Source: CAZIAK01 sp964537035 (lineage in GTDB: Bacteria > Planctomycetota > B15-G4). From it: DNA of 64,000 nucleotides. The stretch lies in NCBI GenBank assembly GCA_964537035.1, contig CAZIAK010000010.1, positions 1 through 64,000 on the forward strand. Reading direction: 5' to 3'. A program made the position numbers and the translations under genes. Within the stretch, counting starts at the first letter, position 1, and each line of letters opens with the position of its first letter. The notes under the pieces were generated by a model that had not been told where the DNA came from, did not search any database, and saw nothing but the letters and a program-made list of their open reading frames with translations. Shown one piece after another: positions 54,365 through 62,163 of this stretch.

Positions 54365-54381
54365 TTGGCACGGACATTGCA
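54365..54381 (+). promoter_or_regulatory. Sigma-54 promoter of the ClpB-type gene
   Basis: TTGGCACG (54365-54372), 4 nt, then TTGCA (54377-54381) matches the -24/-12 consensus YTGGCACG-N4-TTGCW at every position. Transcription would start near 54392, leaving a ~27-nt leader with CCGGAG before the ATG. A 15-nt palindrome TGCCAA-AGA-TTGGCA (54356-54370) overlaps the -24 box and may be an operator. A sigma-54 enhancer-binding activator would be required. Confidence 0.8.
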
Positions 54382-54418
54382 TTCTGATCCTGGCGACCCT
54401 CTTGCCCGGAGCCCCACC

Positions 54419-56971
54419 ATGACCCCAGAGACGTTTACCGACCGTTCACGCCAGGCCATCACCGACGCTGTGGCCCTGGCCGCCTCCCAGGGCCACCCAG
54501 AAGTGACCCCTGTGCATCTGGCAGCCACCCTGCTGGCCCCTGACGACGGCTTCGTCACCTCGATCCTTGAGCGGCTCGGGGCGGACAGGGGCGAGATGCG
54601 AGCCGACATCGAGGGGCTGCTGAAGTCGCTCCCTCGGGTCACCGGCCAGAACCAACCGGGCCTCTCTGCCGAGCTGTCAGCCGTCCTCGAGGAGGCCAGC
54701 CGGCTCTCCAAGACGCTGGGCGACAGCCACGTCTCCGTGGACGTCCTGCTGCAGGCCCTGGCCACCGCCGCCGACGGCCCCCTGCTCGCAGCCCTCGACC
54801 ACCGAGGCCTCACCCCCGACGCCTTGGCCAGCGCCCTGGAGAGCGTGCGCTCGGGACGATCTGTCGAGAGCGAGTCACCCGAGGCCAGCCACGAGACCCT
54901 CGACAAGTACACCCGGGACCTGACCCAGCTGGCTCGGGCGGGCAAGCTCGATGTGGTCATCGGCCGCAACGAAGAGGTGCGCCGTGTGGTGCAAGTGCTC
55001 TGCCGTCGCACCAAGAACAACCCGGTGCTCATCGGCGAACCCGGCGTGGGCAAGACCGCCATCGTCGAAGGCCTGGCCCGACGCATCGCCGATGGGGACG
55101 TCCCCGAGACCTTGCTGAACACACGCTTGCTGGCGCTGGATCTTGCGGCGCTGCTGGCCGGGGCCAAGTATCGCGGCGACTTCGAAGAGCGACTCAAAGG
55201 CGTGCTCACCGAGGTCGAGGAGAGCGAAGGTCAGGTGGTGCTGTTCATCGACGAGTTGCACACCCTGGTCGGTGCGGGCGGAGCAGAAGGCGCCGTCGAC
55301 GCGGCCAACATGCTCAAGCCCGCCCTGGCCCGTGGCGAGCTGCGCTGTGTGGGCGCCACCACCCTCGCCGAGTACCGCAAGTACATCGAGAAGGACGCGG
55401 CCCTCGAACGTCGCTTCCAGCCGGTGAAGGTCGAAGAACCCACAGTCGACGACACCATCGCCATCTTGCGCGGTCTGAAAGAGACCTACGAGATTCACCA
55501 CGGCGTGCGCATTCTCGATGAAGCCCTGGTGGCGGCAGCCCGGCTCTCTGATCGCACCATTCATGACCGCTTCTTGCCGGACAAGGCCATCGACCTGCTC
55601 GACGAAGCGGCCAGTGGATTGCGCATCAACATCGACACCATGCCCGCCGAGCTCGATGACCTGGAGCGACGCCTGCGTCAGCTGGAGATCGAGAAGACCG
55701 CCCTGTCCGGCGAGGACACTCCAGACCGACAGCGGCTGGACGAGATCGCCGCAGAGCGTGCAGAACTCGACGAGCAAGCCGAGTCGCTGCGCCTGCGCTG
55801 GGAGAACGAGCGGGCCACCATCGCCGCCCTGCGAGACACCCAGGAGCGCATCACGGAGCTGCACAGCGAGTCCGAGATCGCTGAACGAGAGGGTCGCCTC
55901 GAACGGGTCGCCGAGATCCGCTACAGCGAGCTGCCCAGCGCGGAAGAGACCGCGCGCGAAGCCGCCGAAGCCCTGGAGCGGCTCCACGAACAGGGCGCCC
56001 TGCTGCCCCGAAACGTGGACGCCGAGCAGGTCGCCGAAGTGGTCGCCCGCTGGACCGGCATCCCGGTCACACGACTGCTCAGCGAAGAGCGTGAACGGCT
56101 GCTGCACATGGAAGACGTGATCCACCGCAGGCTCGTGGGACAGGAAGCACCCGTGACCGCGGTGTGCGATGCGGTGCGCCGCAGCCGCGCTGGCCTGACC
56201 GCCGCCACCCGGCCCGTGGGCGCGTTCTTGTTCATCGGCCCCACCGGTGTGGGCAAGACCGAGTTGGCCCGCAGCGTGGCCGAGTTCCTGTTCGACGACG
56301 AACGGGCCATGGTGCGCCTCGACATGAGCGAGTACATGGAGAAGCACTCGGTCTCTCGCCTCATCGGTGCTCCCCCGGGGTACATCGGTCACGACGAAGG
56401 GGGCGCGCTCACCGAAGCGGTGCGTCGCCGTCCCCACTGCGTGCTGCTGCTCGACGAGGTCGAGAAGGCCCACCCCGACGTGTTCGGCGCGCTGCTGCAG
56501 GTCCTCGACGACGGGCGCCTCACCGACGGCAAGGGCCGCACCGTCGACTTCACCCACGCGCTCATCTTGATGACCAGCAACCTGCAGAGCGTGGACGAGG
56601 TCTCGCACTTCTTCAGGCCCGAGTTTCTCAACCGTCTCGACGACGTGGTGCCCTTCGCACCTCTGGAGCGGGAGGCCATGGACGAGATCGTGGCCATCCA
56701 GCTCGAGGGACTGCGCCGGCAGGTGGCACTCAACGGCATCGATCTGCAAGTGACCCCCGAGGCCGTGAGCTACCTGGCCGAGGTGGGCTACGACCGGGTC
56801 TTCGGTGCCAGGCCGCTCAAGCGTGCGATCCAGAAGCACGTGGCCGACCTCATGGCCCGGGAGCTTCTGTCCGGACGGTTTGCCGCCGGTGACGCGGTGC
56901 ACATCGGTCGGGAACCCGGCGGTGACCTGGTCATCACCGAGGTCGAGCCTGCCGCGGTCCACGCCAGCTGA
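54419..56971 (+). CDS. clpB: ClpB-type AAA+ disaggregase
   Basis: An 850-aa double-AAA+ chaperone that, with DnaK, pulls proteins from aggregates. It has a Clp N-domain (about 1-145); AAA1 with Walker A GEPGVGKT (about 207) and Walker B VLFIDELHTLVGAG; a coiled-coil middle domain (about 400-525); and AAA2 with Walker A GPTGVGKTELAR (about 605) and ARPLKRAI in the C-domain. AAA2 is shortened: between MTSNLQS and FRPEFLNRLDD only a handful of residues remain where ClpB has about 25. There is no ClpP-binding IGF/L loop that I can see. The ATG at 54419 fits the N-domain start. It stands behind a sigma-54 promoter. Confidence 0.92.
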   Translation: MTPETFTDRSRQAITDAVALAASQGHPEVTPVHLAATLLAPDDGFVTSILERLGADRGEMRADIEGLLKSLPRVTGQNQPGLSAELSAVLEEASRLSKTLGDSHVSVDVLLQALATAADGPLLAALDHRGLTPDALASALESVRSGRSVESESPEASHETLDKYTRDLTQLARAGKLDVVIGRNEEVRRVVQVLCRRTKNNPVLIGEPGVGKTAIVEGLARRIADGDVPETLLNTRLLALDLAALLAGAKYRGDFEERLKGVLTEVEESEGQVVLFIDELHTLVGAGGAEGAVDAANMLKPALARGELRCVGATTLAEYRKYIEKDAALERRFQPVKVEEPTVDDTIAILRGLKETYEIHHGVRILDEALVAAARLSDRTIHDRFLPDKAIDLLDEAASGLRINIDTMPAELDDLERRLRQLEIEKTALSGEDTPDRQRLDEIAAERAELDEQAESLRLRWENERATIAALRDTQERITELHSESEIAEREGRLERVAEIRYSELPSAEETAREAAEALERLHEQGALLPRNVDAEQVAEVVARWTGIPVTRLLSEERERLLHMEDVIHRRLVGQEAPVTAVCDAVRRSRAGLTAATRPVGAFLFIGPTGVGKTELARSVAEFLFDDERAMVRLDMSEYMEKHSVSRLIGAPPGYIGHDEGGALTEAVRRRPHCVLLLDEVEKAHPDVFGALLQVLDDGRLTDGKGRTVDFTHALILMTSNLQSVDEVSHFFRPEFLNRLDDVVPFAPLEREAMDEIVAIQLEGLRRQVALNGIDLQVTPEAVSYLAEVGYDRVFGARPLKRAIQKHVADLMARELLSGRFAAGDAVHIGREPGGDLVITEVEPAAVHAS

Positions 56972-57035
56972 TCACTTCCTGCGCCGCGGCGCCCCGGCCC
57001 TCACCTGAGGCAGGGCGCTGCGGCACGGGGTCAGC

Positions 57036-57077
57036 GCTCGTCGCTCCCCGCTCGTCGCCCCCCGCTCGTCGCCCCCC
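57036..57077. repeat. Three tandem 14-bp repeats
   Basis: GCTCGTCGCTCCCC is followed by two copies of GCTCGTCGCCCCCC (57036-57049, 57050-57063, 57064-57077). They lie in the gap before the pseudouridine synthase gene, directly upstream of its putative -35 box. Replication slippage or a regulator-binding array are both possible. Confidence 0.7.
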
Positions 57078-57082
57078 GCTGT

Positions 57083-57113
57083 TGGCGCTGCGGCCGGGGC
57101 TGGAGTTAGCATG
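57083..57113 (+). promoter_or_regulatory. Putative promoter of the RluA-family gene
   Basis: TTGGCG (57083-57088) and TAGCAT (57108-57113) are separated by 19 nt. The start point would fall about 57120, just before the ATG at 57122, so the mRNA would be nearly leaderless, as suggested for mqnA. Confidence 0.35.
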
Positions 57114-57121
57114 TGCGCCCC

Positions 57122-57802
57122 ATGAGCCGGCCCAGCTACCGCGTCCTCCACGAAGACCCGACCGTGCTGGTGGTCGACAAGGCTCCGGGAGTGCTCACGG
57201 TCTCGGCGCCCAAGCACCCTGGCCGGTGCCTGCTCGACGATCTGCGGCGGGACGGCCACAAGGTGGCCCCGGTCCATCGCCTCGACAAGGAGACCAGCGG
57301 GGTGCTGCTGCTCTGTCTCGACAAAGAGCGGCGTAGGGACCTGGAAGACCTGTTCAAACACCGCGAGGTCACCAAGGAGTACCTGGCCCTGGTCCATGGG
57401 CGGCCCGCATCCGCCAAGGGGACGATCGCCCTGCCCATCCTGGAGCGGGGCTCGACGCCCCTCATCGATCGCCGAGGACGCCCGGCCCTCACTCGCTACG
57501 AGATCGTCGAGTCGTTCGGCCGCCGTGGGGCCCTGCTGCGGGTCTTTCCCGAGACGGGCCGGCACAACCAGATTCGCCTCCATCTGGCCCACATCGGGTA
57601 CCCACTGGTGGGTGACCGCAAGTTCGGCCGACGGCGCTCAGCGGCCCAGGAGGCCCAGGATGGGCCCCACTCGCGGCGAACCCTGCTCCATGCGGCCCGA
57701 CTCTCCATGCCCCACCCGGCTCGCCGCAAACGCCTCGATGTGCGCTGTGATCCCCCCGGCGACTTCGAGCATTGCCTGCAGGCCTGGCGCGAGCTGGCCT
57801 GA
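57122..57802 (+). CDS. RluA-family pseudouridine synthase
   Basis: A 226-aa enzyme that isomerises uridine to pseudouridine in rRNA or tRNA. The catalytic Asp55 lies in the universal motif HRLDKETSG (52-60); TKEYLALVHG and the C-terminal RVFPETGRHNQIRLHLAHIG (uracil-site) blocks are intact. There is no N-terminal S4 domain, as in RluA/TruC-type members, so the exact target is uncertain. The ATG at 57122 has no Shine-Dalgarno. Confidence 0.9.
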   Translation: MSRPSYRVLHEDPTVLVVDKAPGVLTVSAPKHPGRCLLDDLRRDGHKVAPVHRLDKETSGVLLLCLDKERRRDLEDLFKHREVTKEYLALVHGRPASAKGTIALPILERGSTPLIDRRGRPALTRYEIVESFGRRGALLRVFPETGRHNQIRLHLAHIGYPLVGDRKFGRRRSAAQEAQDGPHSRRTLLHAARLSMPHPARRKRLDVRCDPPGDFEHCLQAWRELA

Positions 57803-57949
57803 CTCTGACTCCAGCGGGCTGTGAGGAGAGTGCCGCGCGCAAGGCCCTCGGTTCGCTAGGATGCGGCCCTTTTCCGGGCCTTTCGTGGCTCAGTTTTCAG
57901 GCTGCCCTCAAGGCAGGAAGATCGACGCGCCGATGGCGTCCAAGCAATC

Positions 57950-59959
57950 ATGAGATCCTCTCGCTCATCAAAGTCTTCGCCAGTTCCGGTCTTGCTGGGC
58001 CTCTTCGCGGTCGTCGTCCTCGTGGCGGGCGGCGCGTTGTTCCTGCTCGAAGAGGACGATCCCCAGGGCGAGACGGGCGGCGGGGCCGTGGTCATGGCCG
58101 ACGAGCCAGTGGACGCCCCGGACACCGTGGTCGCTGCCATCGAGACCTCAGGCGCTGACCGCACCAAGATCAGCGTGCCGGACATCACGCTCTCCAACGC
58201 CGCCGGGCAGACCATGGCCGTGGTCGACCCCAGCGGCCCCATGGGCACACTGGCTGGCATGGCAGTCGACGAGATGGGCAACCCCGTCGCCGGTGCAGAG
58301 GTCCGCCTCTACAAGGGTAGCGCCCTGACCAACGTGAGCCTGGCCCGGACTCAGCTGCCCCACTCGGCCGTGACCGACAGCCAGGGCAAGTTCGCCCTTG
58401 AAGCGGTCCCGGTCGATCGCAACTACGTCGTGGTCGGCGACCACGTCGACTTCGCCCTGGCCGAGCACACCGGCATCGTCGTCCGTGAGGACAAACTCAC
58501 CGCTGGCTTGCGCCTCGTCTTCGGAGCAGGGGCCACCATCGAAGGCACGGTGATGTCCCTGGCCGAGAACCCCATCGCCGAGGCTCGGGTCGAGTTGTAC
58601 GACACGGTCTCTGACGCCCGGCTCAAGCCCGCCGATCGCCGGCCCTGGAAGATCGTCTTCACCGATCCCTACGGGAAGTTCTCCTTCGAACACGTCTCCA
58701 CCATCAGCCTCAAGGTGCGGGTCGAAGCGGCAGGATTCGAATCCCAGACGCACATGCTCAGCTCGGCTTTGCAGGCCGGGCCCAGCGACCAGGAGCTGAG
58801 CTTCCGTCTGGCCAACGGGCTGCCCCTGGGCGGTCGGGTGGTCGACGAGTTTGGCGTGGGCATCCACGCCGTGCGCCTCGAAGCCAACGCGCTCAAGCGC
58901 GAGTACCAGGGCAACTCGGTGGCCTTCTCCGACGAGAACGGTCATTTCTTGCTCGAGGGCCTGTCCAGCGAGTACCCGTACCAGCTGCGGGCAGAGAAAG
59001 ACGGCTACTCCACCAAGACCGTGCCCCAGGTCCGCGTAGCCGATGCCAACGTGCTCGTGGAGATGCAGAGCCGCGGCATGGTCAAGGGCTGGGTCAGCGC
59101 CTCGAACGGCTCGCCTGTGACAGACTTCGCCGTGGCGCTCATGCGCGCCCGCCCAGGTTCAGACCCGCAGCTCATGGCGGACCAACGCCACTTCACAGAC
59201 TCTGCGGGCGAGTTCGTGTTCGACAACCTCGAGCCGGGCAGCTACGCCTTCGAGGCCCGCAGCTCCGACTATGCCCCGTCTCGCTCAGAGGCGGTCACCG
59301 TAGAACGTGGTGGCGCTGCCCGGTCGGCAGAAGTACGCATCACCATGCTGCAGGGCGGAACGATCAAGGGCATCGTGTTGGGAACGGACGGCCAGCCCGT
59401 CCACAGGGCGCTGATCTCGGTCAACGCCAACAACTTCGTCGACACCCCGATCCTGAAGATCTTTGCGGCCCTGGCCCCATCGGCCGAGGTGAAGATGCGC
59501 GCGCGCACCAACGCCAAGGGTCGCTTTCAGCTCAAGCACATCATGCCGGGTACCTATCAGGTCTCGGTCAGGCATACCTCGGCGGCCGAGCTGCTGCAGA
59601 ACGACGTGGTCCTTGAAGAAGGGCAGACTCTCGACATCGAGCTGCGCCTGCCCGTGGGTGCTTCGGTCAGTGGTCGGGCGCTCAACGAGAATCGGCTACC
59701 TCTGCCGTTCACCCAGGTGCAGATCAACCAGCGCACAGGGTTCGCCGACTCGGTCACCACTGACGCGGACGGTGTCTTCGGCTTCGACAACCTGCGCGAG
59801 GGCACCTACAGCCTCTCGGTGAACCCCGAGCGCCTCGACGACAAGCCCGTGGCCCCGCTGGTGCGACTGGTCTACGCCACCCGCTCCAAGCGCGAGATTT
59901 CCCTCCGCGAAGGGCAGACCCTGGGCGGCATCGACCTGTACGTGCAGCAACAGAACTGA
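57950..59959 (+). CDS. Membrane-anchored protein with carboxypeptidase-regulatory-like repeats
   Basis: A 669-aa protein with a short basic, Ser-rich N-terminus and one membrane helix (about 13-32, VLLGLFAVVVLVAGGALFLL). About six tandem Ig-like beta units follow, each with the pattern of VxDEMGNPVAGAEVRLY then GKFALEAVPVD; for instance they begin near residues 105, 205, 300, 390, 480 and 560. These are carboxypeptidase-regulatory-like domains without a peptidase. It likely spans or decorates the envelope. A small GGCCC/GGGCC hairpin with a short T-run lies at 57865-57883, upstream. It resembles the 27443 gene in design. Confidence 0.8.
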   Translation: MRSSRSSKSSPVPVLLGLFAVVVLVAGGALFLLEEDDPQGETGGGAVVMADEPVDAPDTVVAAIETSGADRTKISVPDITLSNAAGQTMAVVDPSGPMGTLAGMAVDEMGNPVAGAEVRLYKGSALTNVSLARTQLPHSAVTDSQGKFALEAVPVDRNYVVVGDHVDFALAEHTGIVVREDKLTAGLRLVFGAGATIEGTVMSLAENPIAEARVELYDTVSDARLKPADRRPWKIVFTDPYGKFSFEHVSTISLKVRVEAAGFESQTHMLSSALQAGPSDQELSFRLANGLPLGGRVVDEFGVGIHAVRLEANALKREYQGNSVAFSDENGHFLLEGLSSEYPYQLRAEKDGYSTKTVPQVRVADANVLVEMQSRGMVKGWVSASNGSPVTDFAVALMRARPGSDPQLMADQRHFTDSAGEFVFDNLEPGSYAFEARSSDYAPSRSEAVTVERGGAARSAEVRITMLQGGTIKGIVLGTDGQPVHRALISVNANNFVDTPILKIFAALAPSAEVKMRARTNAKGRFQLKHIMPGTYQVSVRHTSAAELLQNDVVLEEGQTLDIELRLPVGASVSGRALNENRLPLPFTQVQINQRTGFADSVTTDADGVFGFDNLREGTYSLSVNPERLDDKPVAPLVRLVYATRSKREISLREGQTLGGIDLYVQQQN

Positions 59960-59966
59960 CCGCCGC

Positions 59967-60395
59967 TCAGGGCTGTCTCGAGCCGTCGTTGAGCAAGGCG
60001 ACCAACCAGGCCAGCACGCTGGCGTTGGCAGGCAAGAACGTCCAGGTGCTCAGCTCGTCTGCTCCGACCCAGGACAGTTGTTGGCCCAACAGCGGCCGCG
60101 CCTCGTCGTCGCCGTCCGCAGAGCAGAGGAAGAACTCGACGGCCACCGCGCGCTCCTTGTCATGCCACGACTGGCACTCGATGGACTCGATGACCTCGAC
60201 CGCCAGGCCCACCTCTTCGAGGCATTCGCGCCGGGCCGCCTGTGCGCCGCTCTCCCCCGCCTCCACGCCACCGCCGGGAAACTCCCAGTAACCGTTCCAC
60301 GGCCCGCCTCCCGCTCGGGTCTGCACCAGCACGCGCCCCGCGCGCAAGATGACCGCCACCGCGACCTGGCGTGTCACCGGCTCCTGATCGCTCAC
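59967..60395 (-). CDS. Nudix hydrolase (MutT-like)
   Basis: A 142-aa Nudix enzyme. The Nudix box is intact: GGGVEAGESGAQAARRECLEEVG-type spacing around 40-63, with REC..EE as the metal-binding helix. It is similar in layout to (8-oxo)-dGTP diphosphatases. The start is GTG at 60395, overlapping the stop of the upstream RNA methyltransferase gene (GTGA). It is the last gene of a four-gene overlapping operon. Confidence 0.9.
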   Translation of the reverse strand: MSDQEPVTRQVAVAVILRAGRVLVQTRAGGGPWNGYWEFPGGGVEAGESGAQAARRECLEEVGLAVEVIESIECQSWHDKERAVAVEFFLCSADGDDEARPLLGQQLSWVGADELSTWTFLPANASVLAWLVALLNDGSRQP

Positions 60396-61219
60396 GTCGA
60401 GAGGGCTCGGTACCAGTCCGCCATCAGGATCGACCCTGCCATGGCCACGTTCAGGCTGTCGACGCCTGGCACCTGGGGGACGGTCACAGCGGGCACGCCG
60501 CTGACCGACGACAGCCCCCGGGTCTCATGGCCCAGCAGGAGCAGGCAGCGCTCGGGGAGCGGGCGCTCCGGCGACTGGCCCTCGGGGCTGGGCGCGTCGG
60601 GGCTGCGGCCAGCACTTTCCACTGGCGACGCAGGCTCGGGCGGGAGCGCAGCGACGGGCCGCAGATCGGTGGCCCCCAGCAAGCTCTCCAGATCGTCCAC
60701 TGCCAAGCAGGGCATGGCGAACACCGCGCCCGCCGACGAGCGGATGACCTTGGGCCCCCAGACGTCGGCGGTGCCCGGCAGGGTCACACACAGCGAGGCA
60801 CCGAACGCTCGGGCGGAGCGCAGCAAGGTGCCCACGTTGCCCGGGTCTTGCAGGCCGCACAGCACGGCCACAAGCGCCGGCCCCGCGGCAGGCAGGTCGC
60901 TCAAGAGGCCAGCAGGCGGTAGAGGCAGGGCGGCCAGCAGCGGCGGGCCGTGGTCACGGTCGGCTTCCTTCGAGAGGTCGCCAGCCGGGGCCCAGAGCAC
61001 GGTGGCTCCCGCGGCGTGAGCCCTGTCGAGCAGATCACCATGACGGTCGGCCAACGACTCGGCGATGACCACGACTCGCGGCGCCAGGGCAGCCGCCAGG
61101 GCCTCGCCCAGGAGTGTCGCCCCTTCGACCAGACACTCCCCGGCGAGACGACGCTCCCGTGCTCGGGCCAGGCCCGCCAGCTGGCGCAGCTCGGCGCGGG
61201 TGGCCGTGCGACCGTTCAT
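60392..61219 (-). CDS. TrmH/SpoU-family RNA 2'-O-methyltransferase
   Basis: A 275-aa SPOUT methyltransferase. The three motifs are present: LQDPGNVGTLLRSARAFGA (about 122-140), LLLGHETRGLS (about 231-241) and VPQVPGVDSLNVAMAGSIL (about 247-265), which form the SAM knot. The N-terminal ~95 residues are an RNA-substrate-binding-like domain. A Pro/Ser/Glu-rich insert (about 195-228) is unusual. The ATG at 61219 overlaps the upstream isoaspartyl-peptidase stop by 4 nt. The rRNA or tRNA target is unknown. Confidence 0.9.
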   Translation of the reverse strand: MNGRTATRAELRQLAGLARARERRLAGECLVEGATLLGEALAAALAPRVVVIAESLADRHGDLLDRAHAAGATVLWAPAGDLSKEADRDHGPPLLAALPLPPAGLLSDLPAAGPALVAVLCGLQDPGNVGTLLRSARAFGASLCVTLPGTADVWGPKVIRSSAGAVFAMPCLAVDDLESLLGATDLRPVAALPPEPASPVESAGRSPDAPSPEGQSPERPLPERCLLLLGHETRGLSSVSGVPAVTVPQVPGVDSLNVAMAGSILMADWYRALST

Positions 61220-62163
61220 GGGCGCCACAGGTGGGCGACCCGTCCTGCGTCGTCGCCGAGGCCATCCCCCGCGACCCAACCAGCGGACATCTCTGGCGTG
61301 TTGTGGTCGATCACCACCTCGCCCGCCGCCGTGACCAGGATCAGCCCGGAGCGGCCCCGGTGGTCACCGTCGTGGTCGATCAGTTCGTCGAGGGCCTGAG
61401 CCACGGCGTCTTTGGCTGCCATGCCGTCCGACACCAGCTGCACGCAGCGCCGGGCGGTCCCCTGACGCATCAGGGCCTCGCCCACGCCCGTGGTCACCGC
61501 CGCGCCCACGCGGTCGTCAGCCCAGAAGCCAGCGCCCACCACGGGCGAATCTCCCACCCGCCCCGTGCGCTTGCAGCTCATGCCGCCGGTGGACACGCCC
61601 GCGGTCAGGTGGCCCTGGGCGTCGAGACACACGGCGCCTACGGTGTCGAGGGCGGGCGCGGAGTCGCTGGCCACGGACGCACCGGCCTGGCGCTCGTGGA
61701 GCAGGCGCAGCGTCCGCTCGGTGACGAGGTCTGCGGGATCACACCGCGGCGCGCCGGACACGTCGATCAGCTGGTCAGACTCGGGGGGCGCCACGAAGCG
61801 ACCGAAGTCACCGTCGTCGAGCAGGTGCTCGGCCAACAGCACGGGATGCATGGTGCGACGCACACCGGTGACAGCGCCGTAGCGCCTGGAGCCCCCCACC
61901 ATCATGCCCGCATCCATGCTCACCGAACCGTCTGCTGCCAGGGTCGAGCCACGACCCGCGTTCATGATCGTGTGGGCTTCCATGTGCATGATCGCCGCGA
62001 GCACGGCCTGGCGGGAACCCGCCGCCCCATCGGCTTGTAGCGCCTGCTGCCCGGCTCTCAGGGCCTGAGCCACACCCTCCAGATACTGGGCACGATCGTC
62101 TGCGCTGGCCAGTGAACCCGCGCCCCCGTGCACGACCCACACAGGCGTCGAGTGCCCCGTCAT
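61216..62163 (-). CDS. Isoaspartyl peptidase / plant-type L-asparaginase
   Basis: A 315-aa Ntn hydrolase that cleaves itself before a nucleophilic threonine, Thr174 in LDTVGAVCLD, to make two chains. Substrate-loop GGMSCKRTGRVGDSP (about 193-207) and TGVGEAL (about 225-231) are typical. It hydrolyses isoaspartyl dipeptides or asparagine. The ATG at 62163 shares one base with the stop of the upstream methyltransferase gene (TGATG). No signal peptide, so cytosolic. Confidence 0.92.
   Translation of the reverse strand: MTGHSTPVWVVHGGAGSLASADDRAQYLEGVAQALRAGQQALQADGAAGSRQAVLAAIMHMEAHTIMNAGRGSTLAADGSVSMDAGMMVGGSRRYGAVTGVRRTMHPVLLAEHLLDDGDFGRFVAPPESDQLIDVSGAPRCDPADLVTERTLRLLHERQAGASVASDSAPALDTVGAVCLDAQGHLTAGVSTGGMSCKRTGRVGDSPVVGAGFWADDRVGAAVTTGVGEALMRQGTARRCVQLVSDGMAAKDAVAQALDELIDHDGDHRGRSGLILVTAAGEVVIDHNTPEMSAGWVAGDGLGDDAGRVAHLWRP

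Noticed and set aside
54356..54370. A possible CIRCE-type heat-shock operator before clpB
   Set aside because: CIRCE has TTAGCACTC-N9-GAGTGCTAA; the palindrome here (TGCCAA-AGA-TTGGCA) does not fit, and the overlapping sigma-54 motif explains half of it.
54875..56962. A 695-codon open frame antisense to the clpB-type gene
   Set aside because: Shadow frame of a GC-rich gene; no start signal, no recognisable domain, and the sense gene is certain.
57865..57883. GGCCC/GGGCC hairpin with TTT as a terminator of the pseudouridine synthase gene
   Set aside because: The stem is only 5 bp with a short T-run, and a TAGGAT hexamer just upstream suggests the region may be promoter and leader of the next gene; kept only as a remark.
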